Positions 21,025 to 29,533 of a stretch of 64,000 bases of DNA are shown in pieces. How positions within the stretch are numbered: the first letter of the stretch is position 1; each line of letters starts with the position of its first letter. Below the pieces are notes generated by a model that ran no database searches, had not been told where the DNA came from, and saw nothing but the letters and a program-made list of their open reading frames with translations. The translations under genes were made by a program, and so were the position numbers. Source of the DNA: Limnohabitans sp. WS1 (GTDB taxonomy: Bacteria; Pseudomonadota; Gammaproteobacteria; Burkholderiales; Burkholderiaceae_C). The stretch covers positions 186,001 to 250,000 of the forward strand of contig NZ_NERU01000004.1 of assembly GCF_003063265.1 (NCBI RefSeq), written 5' to 3'.

Positions 21025-21300
21025 ATGGGCAAGCGCCTGTTACCCGTTGTGCTGATCGCCTTGTTGTTGATCATGCAAGTACAGCTGTGGTTCGGGCGCG
21101 GTAGTTTGACCCATGTCTCGGAACTGCGTGAGGAGTTGGAACAACAAAAGCAATCCAACGAAGACGCTCGCCGCAAAATCGAACAACTCAGCGCCGAAGT
21201 GAATGATCTGAAAGAGGGTTTGAACATGGTCGAAGAGCGGGCCCGAAGTGAACTGGGCATGGTCAAGCCCAACGAAATTCTGGTCCAGCTGGCCAAATGA
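21025..21300 (+). CDS. ftsB: Cell division protein FtsB
   Basis: FtsB is a bitopic protein that joins FtsL and FtsQ at the septum. The 91-aa product has a single N-terminal membrane segment (LLPVVLIALLLIMQVQLWFG), then a coiled coil (LREELEQQKQSNEDARRKIEQL) and the conserved EERARSELGMVKPNEI end. The eno-ftsB pairing is widely conserved. Its stop overlaps the pnuC start (ATGA). Confidence 0.93.
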   Translation: MGKRLLPVVLIALLLIMQVQLWFGRGSLTHVSELREELEQQKQSNEDARRKIEQLSAEVNDLKEGLNMVEERARSELGMVKPNEILVQLAK

Positions 21301-21869
21301 TGTCTGCCACCGAGCTCATCGGTTTCGTCTTGGGTTTGATGATGGTCCTGTGCAGCATCCGTGAACTGCATTGGAGCTGGCCACTGGCCATCCTCAGCTC
21401 GCTGATCTACTTTTTTGTGTTCAAGGACAGCCTGCTGTATGGCGAAGCTGGCCTGCAAATCGTTTTTGCAGCTCTCGCGCTCTGGGGCTGGTGGCAGTGG
21501 CTGCGCAAAGGTGCGGATACGCAACCGGCCCTTGTGATCCAGCGGCTGTCGACGCGAGGCTGGCTGTGGTTGGTGCTGGTGAGCGGATTACTTTGGCCCA
21601 CACTGGCCCTGCTGCTGCAACACTTCACCGACAGCGATGTGGCCTGGTGGGACGCCTTGTCCACAGCCCTGAGCCTGGTGGGCCAAGCCCTGCTGGGGCG
21701 CAAATACATCGAAAACTGGCTGGTCTGGATGGTCGTCAACATCATCAGTGTGGCGCTGTTTGCTCACAAAGGTCTGTGGCTGACTTGCGTGTTGTATGCG
21801 CTGTTCACACTCATGAGCGTGTGGGGTTGGCGCGTTTGGCAAGCCCGGCTCAAGGCAGCGCATCCATGA
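21297..21869 (+). CDS. pnuC: Nicotinamide riboside transporter PnuC
   Basis: PnuC imports nicotinamide riboside by facilitated diffusion, driven by intracellular phosphorylation. The 190-aa protein has about seven hydrophobic segments and family motifs: the Trp-rich ELHWSWPLAILSSLIYFFVFKDSLLYGEAGLQ, ALWGWWQWLRKG, and the characteristic IENWLVWMVVNIISVALFAHKGLWLTCVLYALF. Coupling with ftsB upstream and the NadR-like kinase downstream (both 4-bp overlaps) makes an NAD-salvage pair riding on the division-gene transcript. Confidence 0.92.
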   Translation: MMSATELIGFVLGLMMVLCSIRELHWSWPLAILSSLIYFFVFKDSLLYGEAGLQIVFAALALWGWWQWLRKGADTQPALVIQRLSTRGWLWLVLVSGLLWPTLALLLQHFTDSDVAWWDALSTALSLVGQALLGRKYIENWLVWMVVNIISVALFAHKGLWLTCVLYALFTLMSVWGWRVWQARLKAAHP

Positions 21870-22531
21870 ATGCCAGGCGCATTGCCATTGTCGGTGCCGA
21901 AAGCACCGGCAAATCCTGGCTGACGCAAGCATTGACCGAAGTGTTGCGCATGCGAGGACAAACAGTGCACACCGTGGATGAAGTCTTGCGCAGCTGGTGC
22001 GCCCGTGAAGGCCGCACACCCCAGCCCCATGAGCAAGCGGGCATTGCGCACACACAAGCCCAGGCCGTGGACCAGGCACCGCCGGGCTGGGTCATTTCAG
22101 ACACCACGCCCCTGATGACCGCCGTCTACAGCCACATGTTGTTTGCAGACGAGAGCCTCTACCCCATGGCTTTGGCGCATCAGGCCCTGTACGACCACAC
22201 CCTGATCACCGGCCTGGATTTGCCGTGGGTGGCCGATGGCCTGCAGCGCGATGGCCCGCATGTGCGCGGCCCGGTGGACACCCTGGTGCGCCAGGCACTG
22301 GAGCGGGCAGGCATCGGCTACCGCGTGGTTTACGGACAAGGCCACCAACGCCTCAGCAACGCTCTACTGGCCCTGGACCTGCCAGGCGAAGACGAAGCCG
22401 CCCGCTTGGCCCGTGAAAACGCGCAATTTGCCATCAACCAGGGCCGCACGGTGTGGCAGTGCAATGAATGCAGCGACCCCGAGTGCGAGCACAAGCTGTT
22501 CACCGGGCTGCTGGCCAAGCGGTCAACTTGA
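21866..22531 (+). CDS. NadR-like ATPase, probable ribosylnicotinamide kinase
   Basis: The 221-aa protein starts with a P-loop: GAESTGKSWLTQAL (residues 10-17 form Walker A), as in the kinase domain of NadR. Residues such as SDTTPLMTAVYSHMLF and YDHTLITGLDLPWVADGLQRDG match the family's nucleoside-binding part. The N-terminal adenylyltransferase domain of full NadR is absent. It should trap imported nicotinamide riboside as NMN. The C-terminus has an unusual Cys cluster, C199-x2-C202-x4-C207-x-H209, that could bind zinc. It directly follows pnuC. Confidence 0.82.
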   Translation: MNARRIAIVGAESTGKSWLTQALTEVLRMRGQTVHTVDEVLRSWCAREGRTPQPHEQAGIAHTQAQAVDQAPPGWVISDTTPLMTAVYSHMLFADESLYPMALAHQALYDHTLITGLDLPWVADGLQRDGPHVRGPVDTLVRQALERAGIGYRVVYGQGHQRLSNALLALDLPGEDEAARLARENAQFAINQGRTVWQCNECSDPECEHKLFTGLLAKRST

Positions 22532-22539
22532 CCCTACAG

Positions 22540-22560
22540 GTCGGCGCCATCGGCCTCGAC
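22540..22560. repeat. Degenerate REP-like hairpin
   Basis: GTCG-GC-GCC-ATC-GGC-CT-CGAC forms a hairpin right after the NadR-like gene. It begins with the same AGGTCGGCG core as the two exact copies downstream, so it is a diverged member of the group. Confidence 0.45.
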
Positions 22561-22569
22561 CGATCCCCT

Positions 22570-22599
22570 GTAGGTCGGCGGCTTCAGCCCCGACATGAG
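22570..22599. repeat. 30-bp REP-like repeat, copy 1
   Basis: This is the first of two identical 30-bp copies beginning GTAGGTCGGCGGCTTC and ending CCCGACATGAG. The inner part folds (GTCGG..GGCT / AGCC..CGAC) as in repetitive extragenic palindromes. Confidence 0.75.
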
Positions 22600-22659
22600 A
22601 CCTGCACCCAAGAGATCAATGTCGAAGCTGAAACTACCAATCTACAAAACCCTGTATTG

Positions 22660-22689
22660 GTAGGTCGGCGGCTTCAGCCCCGACATGAG
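22660..22689. repeat. 30-bp REP-like repeat, copy 2
   Basis: This is an exact direct copy of 22570-22599, 90 bp further on, in the same orientation, between the NadR-like gene and the end of hslO. Confidence 0.75.
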
Positions 22690-22742
22690 CGCTGCGCAGA
22701 AGAGAGCTTTGTGGGCGCAGGAGCTGCCAACCTGCGAAACTA

Positions 22743-23729
22743 TCAGTGCACCGAGCCGCCCGGCACATCGGCAGGCAAGCCTGTAAACAAGCCAGCCGCA
22801 TCGACCGGATCAAACCGGTACTGCGCACCACAAAAGTCGCAGCCCACTTCCACTTGACCCTGTTCGGCGATGATGCCTTCGACCTCTTCGGTGCCCAAGC
22901 TGCGGATCATGTTGCCCACGCGCTCGCGGTTGCAGCGGCAGGCAAAGCGCGGACCCGTCTCGCCGATGAAGGGCTCAAAACGGGCTAGGGGTTCCTCCCA
23001 ATACAGGCGGTGCAGAATGGTTTCGGCGTCCAGCCCCAGCAGCTCTTCGCGCTTGAGGCTTTTGGTCAGGATCGAAATGCGGCTGAAGTCTTCACTTTGA
23101 CCGAGCACCGACTCGCGCAGGAGGGAGTCGGTCTTGCCCGCCAAGTTGCCCTCACCTTCGATGGGCAGGCGTTGGATCAACAAACCCGCCGCCACCCTAT
23201 CGTCGGCCGCCAGCACCAGCACGGTGTCCAGTTGCTCGGACTGCAGCATGTAGTGCTCCAGAACCTCGCTGATGTTTTCGAGCTTTTCACCCCGGTCACC
23301 AAACAAGGGCACCACGCCTTGGTAAGGCTGCTGGCCCGGTAAACGGTCTTGCGGGTCGAGCGTGATCGCGCAGCGGCCTTCATTGTTCACGTTCACCATC
23401 TGGCTCAGGGTGGCGTTGTCGGCCACCTTGCCCACTTGGGTGCAGGTGGCGCGCAGGCTCAAATCCGGTTGAACCTCCACAACGCCGATCTTGACCGGGC
23501 CGTCGCCAAAAATCTGCAGCACCAACGCGCCGTTGAACTTGATGTTGCCCTGCATCAGCACGCCTGCTGCGGCCATTTCGCCCAGCAACTGGCGCACGGG
23601 CGCGGGGTAGGCACCGGTTTCGGAGTTGGCGGCGCGGCGCGCCAGGATGTCTTGCCAAGCGTCGGTCAGGCGCACCAGCATGCCGCGCACCGGCAGGCCT
23701 TCGAAAATGAATTTATGGAGTTCGGACAA
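22743..23729 (-). CDS. hslO: Redox-regulated chaperone Hsp33
   Basis: Hsp33 is a cytoplasmic holdase switched on by oxidation and heat. The 328-aa protein begins with LHKFIFEGLPVRGMLVRL and carries the C-terminal zinc switch, with cysteines in FACRCNRE (CxC) and CDFCGAQYRF (CxxC). The start is a TTG at 23729; no ATG or clear ribosome site is present, but the N-terminus matches the family. The protein is slightly longer than E. coli Hsp33 at the C-terminus, ending in a Pro/Gly-rich tail. Confidence 0.94.
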   Translation of the reverse strand: MSELHKFIFEGLPVRGMLVRLTDAWQDILARRAANSETGAYPAPVRQLLGEMAAAGVLMQGNIKFNGALVLQIFGDGPVKIGVVEVQPDLSLRATCTQVGKVADNATLSQMVNVNNEGRCAITLDPQDRLPGQQPYQGVVPLFGDRGEKLENISEVLEHYMLQSEQLDTVLVLAADDRVAAGLLIQRLPIEGEGNLAGKTDSLLRESVLGQSEDFSRISILTKSLKREELLGLDAETILHRLYWEEPLARFEPFIGETGPRFACRCNRERVGNMIRSLGTEEVEGIIAEQGQVEVGCDFCGAQYRFDPVDAAGLFTGLPADVPGGSVH

Positions 23730-23790
23730 AGTGCATTCAACAGCCCCGTGGGGCCGATCCTCAAAAGTTAAAAAGCGTTTGGACTGGCCA

Positions 23791-23822
23791 AAAAATCAGC
23801 CAAAGTGTCAGCTGATTTTTTT
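23791..23822 (-). terminator. Terminator overlapping the gamma-carbonic anhydrase stop
   Basis: AAAAATCAGC and GCTGATTTTTTT form a hairpin with a 10-nt loop. On the minus strand the stem covers the last codons and stop of the carbonic anhydrase gene and ends in a T-run. Confidence 0.75.
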
Positions 23823-24332
23823 CAGGCCCGCCTTGAAGCGGCGAGCGTTCTCAACGTAATGTTTGGCGCTTTGGCGCAGGCCTTCGATCTGCTCGGGGCT
23901 GAGTTCGCGCACCACCTTGGCGGGCGTGCCCATGATCATGGAGCCATCGGGAAATTCCTTGCCCTCGGTCACCAGAGAGCCGGCTCCCACCAGGCAGTTC
24001 TTGCCAATCTTGGCACCGTTGAGCACCACCGCGCCAATGCCGATCAGCGACTCGTCGCCAATCGTGCAGCCGTGCAGCATGACCATGTGGCCCACCGTGA
24101 CGTGCTTGCCGACCTTGATCGGCTTGCCGTGGTCGGCGTGCATGACGCTACCGTCCTGGATGTTGCTGCCCTCGCCAATCTCAATCGTCTCGGTGTCACC
24201 GCGCACGGTCACGCCAAACCAGACACTGGCGTCGGCCGCGATTTTGACCGCGCCCATGACCTGCGCGTTATCGGCCACCCAGGCGGTCTCGGCGAGTTCG
24301 GGGGTTTGATCATCCAGTTGGTAAATGGCCAT
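23808..24332 (-). CDS. Gamma-class carbonic anhydrase family protein (YrdA-like)
   Basis: The 174-aa protein is a left-handed beta-helix of hexapeptide repeats, forming a trimer with metal sites at the interfaces. Metal-binding histidines are seen in [13 protein letters not shown] and [15 protein letters not shown]. Family members are gamma carbonic anhydrases, although many YrdA-type proteins show little hydration activity. The ATG at 24332 has an AGGAGA site 6 nt ahead. It is divergent from the DUF455 gene, with only about 85 bp between them. Confidence 0.9.
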   Translation of the reverse strand: MAIYQLDDQTPELAETAWVADNAQVMGAVKIAADASVWFGVTVRGDTETIEIGEGSNIQDGSVMHADHGKPIKVGKHVTVGHMVMLHGCTIGDESLIGIGAVVLNGAKIGKNCLVGAGSLVTEGKEFPDGSMIMGTPAKVVRELSPEQIEGLRQSAKHYVENARRFKAGLKKIS

Positions 24333-24418
24333 GGCGGTCTCCTGTCGGTTGGGTTTTCTTGAAAACCTACAATTGTAGGGAAGCCCACACCCTGCCGTGG
24401 GCGCTGCCAGCGATCACC

Positions 24419-25195
24419 ATGCACACCCTGCGCTCCGCCGCCCTGATCCCTTGGGCACAAACCGACCCGAACCTGAAGGCCCAAGCCACTTTGGCACTGG
24501 ACCTGAGCCTGCCAGTGGGCGAGCTCGACAGCCTGAGCGCCCCCACTGCTGGCCCCGGCCGCGCCGCCCGCCCGCTGCTGGTGCCACACACCCAGCTCAA
24601 AGCCAAATCCATGGCCACGCCCGAAGGTCGGGCCATGCTGGTGCACTCGATTGCGCACATCGAGCTCAACGCCATCGACCTGGCGCTCGACGTGGTCTGG
24701 CGCTTTGCAGGCATGCCAGAGGCTTTTTACACCGACTGGGTGCGCATCGCCCAGGAAGAGGCCAAACACTTCAGCTTGCTGCGCCAGCATTTGCTGGACA
24801 TGGGTTTTGACTACGGCGACTTTCCCGCCCACAACACCTTGTGGGACATGGCCGAGCGCACCCAGGGTGACATCCTGGCCCGCATCGGCATCGTGCCGCG
24901 CACCATGGAGGCGCGGGGCCTGGACGCCTCACCGGGCGTGAAAAACAAGCTGGTCAGTGTGGGCGACCACCGCGCGGGCGAGATCCTGGACATCATTTTG
25001 GAAGAAGAAATCGGCCATGTGGCCGCAGGCAACCGTTGGTACCGGTATTTGTGTTCGCAACGCGGTCTGGACCCGGTCAGCACCTATGCCGAGCTGATCG
25101 CCCAATACGACGCGCCCAAACTGCGCCCCCCCTTCAACCTGGCGGCCAGGCGACTGGCGGGGTTTGAAGAGGCTGAATTGGCGGCACTGAGCTGA
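24419..25195 (+). CDS. DUF455 ferritin-like domain protein
   Basis: This 258-aa protein matches DUF455. It has a helical ferritin-like core with likely di-iron ligands: AMLVHSIAHIELNAIDLALD, RIAQEEAKHFSLLRQHL, and DIILEEEIGHVAAGNRWYRYLC supply the Glu/His pairs typical of the fold. The biochemical role of the family is unsettled; relatives are linked to tRNA hydroxylation (MiaE-like) and other oxygenation by fold only. A TTG at 24359 could extend the protein by 20 residues, but the ATG gives the conserved start. Confidence 0.85.
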   Translation: MHTLRSAALIPWAQTDPNLKAQATLALDLSLPVGELDSLSAPTAGPGRAARPLLVPHTQLKAKSMATPEGRAMLVHSIAHIELNAIDLALDVVWRFAGMPEAFYTDWVRIAQEEAKHFSLLRQHLLDMGFDYGDFPAHNTLWDMAERTQGDILARIGIVPRTMEARGLDASPGVKNKLVSVGDHRAGEILDIILEEEIGHVAAGNRWYRYLCSQRGLDPVSTYAELIAQYDAPKLRPPFNLAARRLAGFEEAELAALS

Positions 25196-25272
25196 CACCT
25201 TTGCATGGCAAACATCTGACCGAGGGTCTTGAACCACAGGTCCAAGACCTGCCAACGCCAAAGATGGGGCCT

Positions 25273-25944
25273 TTAAAAAGCCAATGTCTTCACGCCAGCT
25301 GAGGTGCCCAGCAAACACACTTGCGCTTTTTGCACCGCAAACACCCCCACCGTCACCACACCCGGCCACTGGCTGACGGTGTTCTCAAACGCCACCGGGT
25401 CGGTGATCTTCAAGCCCTTCACGTCCACAATGTGCTGGCCGTTGTCGGTCACGAGCGGCTGGCCATCTTTCTGGCGAACCGCCGCACTGCCGCCCATGGC
25501 CGCGAACTGGCGCATGACCCGGGCGGTGGCCATGGGGATCACTTCAACGGGCAATGGAAAAGCGCCCAGCGCATCCACCAACTTGCTCTCGTCGGCAATG
25601 CAGACAAACTGTTGGCTCTGGGCCGCCACGATTTTTTCGCGGGTGAGCGCCGCGCCGCCACCCTTGACCATGTGGCCTTGGTGGTCGATCTCGTCGGCAC
25701 CGTCAATGTAGACCGACAGGCGCTCGACCTCGTTGCAGTCAAACACCGGGATGCCCAAGGCCTTCAGGCGCAGGGTGGAGGCTTCGGAACTGGACACCGC
25801 GCCCTTGATTTGGTCTTTCATGGTGGCCAACGCGTCGATGAATTTGTTCACCGTAGAGCCCGTGCCCACGCCGACGATCTCGCCGGGAACAACGTATTTC
25901 AGGGCAGCTTGGCCCACCAGGGCTTTGAGTTCGTCTTGGGTCAT
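25273..25944 (-). CDS. rpiA: Ribose-5-phosphate isomerase A
   Basis: RpiA interconverts ribose 5-phosphate and ribulose 5-phosphate in the pentose phosphate pathway. The 223-aa protein has the family's motifs: [13 protein letters not shown] (phosphate loop), YIDGADEID with the catalytic acidic residues, and [16 protein letters not shown]. Length is normal. It diverges from pyrD; the ribose 5-phosphate made here leads through PRPP into the pyrimidine route served by PyrD and PyrG. Confidence 0.97.
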   Translation of the reverse strand: MTQDELKALVGQAALKYVVPGEIVGVGTGSTVNKFIDALATMKDQIKGAVSSSEASTLRLKALGIPVFDCNEVERLSVYIDGADEIDHQGHMVKGGGAALTREKIVAAQSQQFVCIADESKLVDALGAFPLPVEVIPMATARVMRQFAAMGGSAAVRQKDGQPLVTDNGQHIVDVKGLKITDPVAFENTVSQWPGVVTVGVFAVQKAQVCLLGTSAGVKTLAF

Positions 25945-26046
25945 GAAAGGGGCTCGGTTGGAAAGTCAAAAAGGCAGGCCGGGGTTTGCGACAATCGGAG
26001 CAACCGATCCCCACGCAGCGCTCCTGCACCAGCCCGGAATTATCCA

Positions 26047-27090
26047 ATGTCCCTGATCCCTTATTGCCTGACCCGCCCTGTTTTGTTCAGGATGGACCCC
26101 GAAGAGGCCCACGAGCTGACCATCGAAGGCCTGGCCCGCACCCAAAACACCCCGCTTGACCACCTTTACCGCCAACCTTTTGTGGCGCAGCCCATCACGC
26201 TGGCGGGTCTGCATTTCCCGAACCGCGTGGGCTTGGCCGCAGGTCTGGACAAAAACGCCCGCTGCATCGACGGTCTGGGTGCCATGGGTTTTGGCTTTGT
26301 CGAAGTGGGCACCGTCACGCCCAAGGCGCAGCCGGGCAACCCCAAGCCCCGCATGTTTCGCCTGCCCGAAGCCAACGCGCTGATCAACCGCCTAGGCTTT
26401 AACAACGACGGGCTCGACGCCTTCATCGCCAACGTCAAGCGCTCCAAGTTCCGCCAGCAAGGTCGCCTCTTGGGCCTGAACATCGGCAAGAACGCTGCCA
26501 CCCCCATTGAAAACGCCACCGACGATTACCTCGTCGCCTTGGCAGGTGTGTACCCGCATGCCGACTACGTGACGGTGAACATCTCCAGCCCCAACACCAA
26601 GAACCTGCGTGCCCTGCAAAGCGATGAAGCTCTGGATGGCTTGCTGGGCGCACTGGTGGCGCGGCGCAAAGAACTGGCCGCCGAGCACGGCCGCCGCGTG
26701 CCCATGTTCCTCAAAATCGCGCCCGATCTGGACGAAACCCAAGTGGGCGTCATCGCCGCCACCTTGCAAAAGCACGGCATGGACGGCGTGATTGCCACCA
26801 ACACCACGCTGGCGCGTGACGCCGTGAGCGGCTTGGCGCACGCCGAAGAAATGGGTGGCCTGTCGGGCTCGCCCGTGCTGGAAGGCAGCAACCGAGTCAT
26901 TCGCGGGCTGCGCGCCGCCTTGGGCAAAGACTTCCCCATCATCGGCGTGGGCGGCATCCTGAGTGGGCACGATGCGATCTCCAAAATAGAAGCAGGGGCC
27001 GACGTGGTGCAGATTTACACCGGGCTCATTTACAAAGGCCCGGCACTGGTCACTGAAGTGGCGAGTGCGCTGCAGCAGATGAAGCGCTGA
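26047..27090 (+). CDS. pyrD: Dihydroorotate dehydrogenase (quinone), class 2
   Basis: PyrD oxidises dihydroorotate to orotate and passes electrons to the quinone pool. The 347-aa class 2 enzyme has an N-terminal helical membrane-associating part ([29 protein letters not shown]), followed by the FMN barrel: [53 protein letters not shown] (with the catalytic Ser) and [12 protein letters not shown]. It is a single gene on the plus strand. Confidence 0.97.
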   Translation: MSLIPYCLTRPVLFRMDPEEAHELTIEGLARTQNTPLDHLYRQPFVAQPITLAGLHFPNRVGLAAGLDKNARCIDGLGAMGFGFVEVGTVTPKAQPGNPKPRMFRLPEANALINRLGFNNDGLDAFIANVKRSKFRQQGRLLGLNIGKNAATPIENATDDYLVALAGVYPHADYVTVNISSPNTKNLRALQSDEALDGLLGALVARRKELAAEHGRRVPMFLKIAPDLDETQVGVIAATLQKHGMDGVIATNTTLARDAVSGLAHAEEMGGLSGSPVLEGSNRVIRGLRAALGKDFPIIGVGGILSGHDAISKIEAGADVVQIYTGLIYKGPALVTEVASALQQMKR

Positions 27091-27115
27091 GCCCTAACGA
27101 TCCCTTCGCGAGTTG

Positions 27116-27406
27116 TCACGACTGCGCCGGATGCTCAGCCAGATAACACCTCAAGGCCTGGTTGATGCGCGTTTGCCAGCCTTGTCCTTGAGCGCGAAAC
27201 GCCTCCAGGATGTCCTTGTCTAAGCGAATGGCCACCTGCTCCTTGACGCCACTGCCCGCTGGCCTGCCGCGTTTGCGGGCCAACGCCAGACCGTGCGCCA
27301 ACTCTTCAGTCGTTGCGGGCCGTTCGTCCTCATCCTGGCCATCCCACACATAAGGGGCCTCACGCTCGCTGACCTTCAAAGCCTTGATCACGTCTTTACG
27401 GCTCAT
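27116..27406 (-). CDS. brnA: BrnA-type antitoxin (DUF4415)
   Basis: The 96-aa protein ends in a ribbon-helix-helix-like segment (VKEQVAIRLDKDILEAFRAQGQGWQTRINQALRCYLAEH), the DUF4415/BrnA signature. The N-terminal half (KVSEREAPYVWDGQDEDERPATTEEL) is acidic and probably contacts the toxin. The ATG at 27406 overlaps the end of brnT by 11 bp; toxin-first order is normal for brnTA. In characterised systems the antitoxin represses the shared promoter. Confidence 0.88.
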   Translation of the reverse strand: MSRKDVIKALKVSEREAPYVWDGQDEDERPATTEELAHGLALARKRGRPAGSGVKEQVAIRLDKDILEAFRAQGQGWQTRINQALRCYLAEHPAQS

Positions 27407-27695
27407 CGCATTCGTTTTCGATCCAGACAAGGTAAGCCTCTCTTTCTTCACGGCTGGCACGGCGGAAACTGATGATTCGGAAAGACCCATCACGAGCCAT
27501 GTGTACCACCGTCAAAACAGCCAAAAATCCCATGGCATACGACATGGACAAGGTTCGCGGCTCTGCGCCGCGGACCACTGGTATGTCCAGCCGGTAACGG
27601 GAATCCAGAACAGCCCCAGCCAGGGCAAAGTCCAGCCCATGCTTGCGCAGGTTGATTTGCCTCTTAGCTTCATCCCAACTCAGCTTGGCATCCAT
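27396..27695 (-). CDS. brnT: BrnT family toxin
   Basis: The 99-aa RelE-fold toxin has the BrnT pattern: LSWDEAKRQINLRKHGLDFALAGAVLD, RTLSMSYAMGFLAVLTVVHM and RIISFRRASREEREAYL, with the RNase-associated basic residues. The BrnT of Brucella is a ribosome-independent ribonuclease that inhibits translation. The ATG at 27695 is preferred over an upstream start because it begins at the conserved DAKLSWDEAK. The system is compact and monocistronic between pyrD and a thioesterase gene. Confidence 0.88.
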   Translation of the reverse strand: MDAKLSWDEAKRQINLRKHGLDFALAGAVLDSRYRLDIPVVRGAEPRTLSMSYAMGFLAVLTVVHMARDGSFRIISFRRASREEREAYLVWIENECDEP

Positions 27696-27778
27696 TGAAT
27701 TAATGTAGATGCAAATAATAAAACCGTCAAGACCCACTGCCTGACAGAAATAAACGGGGGTGCGGCAGCTGAGCGCCT

Positions 27779-28597
27779 TCAGTCCTTGAAGTACACCAGC
27801 TGGTGCGTGCTCGCCAGCAGCTGGCCTTCGGGACTCCAGAGTTCGCCGGTCTGGTCAAAGTAGCCGTGGCGGTAGTTGAGTGCCTTGGCCACGCCCAACA
27901 CATGGCGCGTGCCGACTTGCGCCAGCAAGGCGCTGTCGGCATGGAAATAGGTGGTGAGGGACACCGTGCCAATCAGGGCGCGGCGGCGGCGACGGACATA
28001 GATGCGCGGGAAAAAGCTGTCGCTCAAGGCCGCCAAAGAAGCAAAGTCCAGCGCCCGTTCGGGCTCGTCGCGTACCCACAGGGTCGAGCGCGAATGGGCT
28101 TGTTCCTGCTCGTCAAAGGCCGAGGGGAAAGCGCCTTCGACAAAGCGCATGTCGTAGCGCTGTGGCCAGGCCGGCATGCCTTTCACGGGCATGCGGGGCA
28201 CAGCATCGGGTGGGGGCACGTTGACAGGCATCACGGCCTCCACATCCGACCAGGTTTCGCGACGCACAGCAAACACTGCTGTGGCGGTGGCCACCACGCC
28301 TTCTGTGTCATTTTGGGTCTGATGGGCTTCGATGATCCAGTGCTGGGTCGATCGGTTGGTGCGCACGGGACGCGCCACAAAACGGATCTCGCCATCGGCC
28401 ACCGGGGCCGCAAAGTTGACCGTCAGGGCCACGGGTTCGCCCAAGCGCTCGGGGTGCAGCAGGGCCGATTGCAACAACTGCGCCGAGGTGGTGCCGCCAA
28501 AAGGCCCAATCATGTTGGCGTAGGCCGGATGGGTCACGCCCGTGAATTGGTGGGGCGCGGTGGGGCTCAGGTCAATGGCTTCGTCAAATGGGTGCAT
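27779..28597 (-). CDS. Acyl-CoA thioesterase family protein (double hotdog, TesB-like)
   Basis: The 272-aa protein looks like a double-hotdog thioesterase. The first domain has HPAYANMIGPFGGTTSAQLLQSALLHPERLGEPVALTVNFAAPVADGEIRFVARPVRTNRSTQHW; the second has LIGTVSLTTYFHADSALLAQVGTRHVLGVAKALNYRHGYFDQTGELWSPEGQLLASTHQLVYF. It should hydrolyse acyl-CoA to free acid; substrate is unknown. The start is uncertain: the ATG at 28597 begins the conserved region, while an ATG at 28621 or a GTG at 28681 would extend it. Confidence 0.82.
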   Translation of the reverse strand: MHPFDEAIDLSPTAPHQFTGVTHPAYANMIGPFGGTTSAQLLQSALLHPERLGEPVALTVNFAAPVADGEIRFVARPVRTNRSTQHWIIEAHQTQNDTEGVVATATAVFAVRRETWSDVEAVMPVNVPPPDAVPRMPVKGMPAWPQRYDMRFVEGAFPSAFDEQEQAHSRSTLWVRDEPERALDFASLAALSDSFFPRIYVRRRRRALIGTVSLTTYFHADSALLAQVGTRHVLGVAKALNYRHGYFDQTGELWSPEGQLLASTHQLVYFKD

Positions 28598-28696
28598 GGA
28601 CAAGATGTTAGAGGCTGCCATGCGAGCCGCGCTGTCTCGCTTGAGGCACCAGTGCAAAGCCTTGACCAGGCTGACCTGCACGCAAAGGTGTTACCG

Positions 28697-28717
28697 AGTG
28701 TTTATAGAGTCATAAAT
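28697..28717. promoter_or_regulatory. Possible operator or promoter region of aqpZ
   Basis: The short gap upstream of aqpZ is A/T-rich and contains AGAG and CTCT in inverted orientation about ten bases apart, near TTATAG-type promoter-like sequence. Neither a precise promoter nor a regulator can be assigned. Confidence 0.2.
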
Positions 28718-28784
28718 AGCTCTTATTCGGCTTAGACTGAATACAGCCAACATCCGTTGGCAAACAACTCTATCGGAGCTCATC

Positions 28785-29474
28785 ATGAAAAAATACGGTG
28801 CCGAATTTTTCGGAACATTCTGGCTGGTCTTGGGCGGCTGCGGCAGCGCCGTGCTTGCGGCTGCATTCCCTCAATTGGGAATCGGCTTTTTAGGCGTTTC
28901 GCTGGCCTTTGGCCTCACGGTCCTGACCATGGCCTTTGCCATCGGTCACATTTCGGGCTGTCACCTGAACCCGGCGGTCTCGATTGGCCTGTGGGCCGGT
29001 GGTCGCTTCCCTGCAAAAGACCTGGCACCTTACATCGTGTCCCAAGTGCTCGGCGGCATTGCCGCAGGTGGCGTGCTGTACCTGATCGCGAGCGGCAAGG
29101 CGGGCTTCGACGTTGCTGGCGGCTTTGCCTCCAACGGGTTTGGAGAGCATTCACCCGGCGGCTACAGCATGGTGGCGGCCCTGTTGACCGAAGTGGTCAT
29201 GACCATGATGTTCCTCTTGGTGATTCTGGGTTCGACCGACAAGCGCGCACCGCAAGGCCTGGCACCGATCGCCATCGGTTTGTGCTTGACCCTGATCCAC
29301 CTGATCAGCATTCCGGTCACCAACACATCCGTCAACCCTGCCCGCAGCACCGGTGTGGCCGTGTTTGTGGGTGACTGGGCTGTATCACAACTGTGGCTGT
29401 TCTGGCTGGCACCCATTGCAGGTGCCGTTTTGGGTGCGCTGGTGTACCGCCTGATTGGCTCAGAGGAAAACTGA
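28785..29474 (+). CDS. aqpZ: Aquaporin Z
   Basis: AqpZ is an inner-membrane water channel. The 229-aa protein has six hydrophobic helices and both NPA pore loops: HLNPAVS (Asn62) and SVNPARS. His in the second half and the narrow-filter residues ([10 protein letters not shown], following LISIPV) fit a water-selective aquaporin rather than a glycerol facilitator. The ATG has a GGAG ribosome site. It is a single gene ended by a strong hairpin shared with the convergent oxidase gene. Confidence 0.96.
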   Translation: MKKYGAEFFGTFWLVLGGCGSAVLAAAFPQLGIGFLGVSLAFGLTVLTMAFAIGHISGCHLNPAVSIGLWAGGRFPAKDLAPYIVSQVLGGIAAGGVLYLIASGKAGFDVAGGFASNGFGEHSPGGYSMVAALLTEVVMTMMFLLVILGSTDKRAPQGLAPIAIGLCLTLIHLISIPVTNTSVNPARSTGVAVFVGDWAVSQLWLFWLAPIAGAVLGALVYRLIGSEEN

Positions 29475-29530
29475 TCTTCGCGCATTTGCGCAAGATCACA
29501 CACAAGGCCATGCCCATGCATGGCCTTTTT
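29473..29530. terminator. Two hairpins between aqpZ and the convergent oxidase gene
   Basis: The first hairpin pairs GATCTT-GCGC with GCGC-AAGATC (29473-29497). The second pairs AAGGCCATG with CATGGCCTT (29504-29528) and is followed by a T-run on the plus strand, so it is the aqpZ terminator. Confidence 0.85.
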
Positions 29531-29533
29531 CAT

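Noticed and set aside
22570..22689. CRISPR-like repeats
   Set aside because: Only two exact copies, self-complementary over most of their length, with unequal context and no cas genes; REP-like elements fit better.
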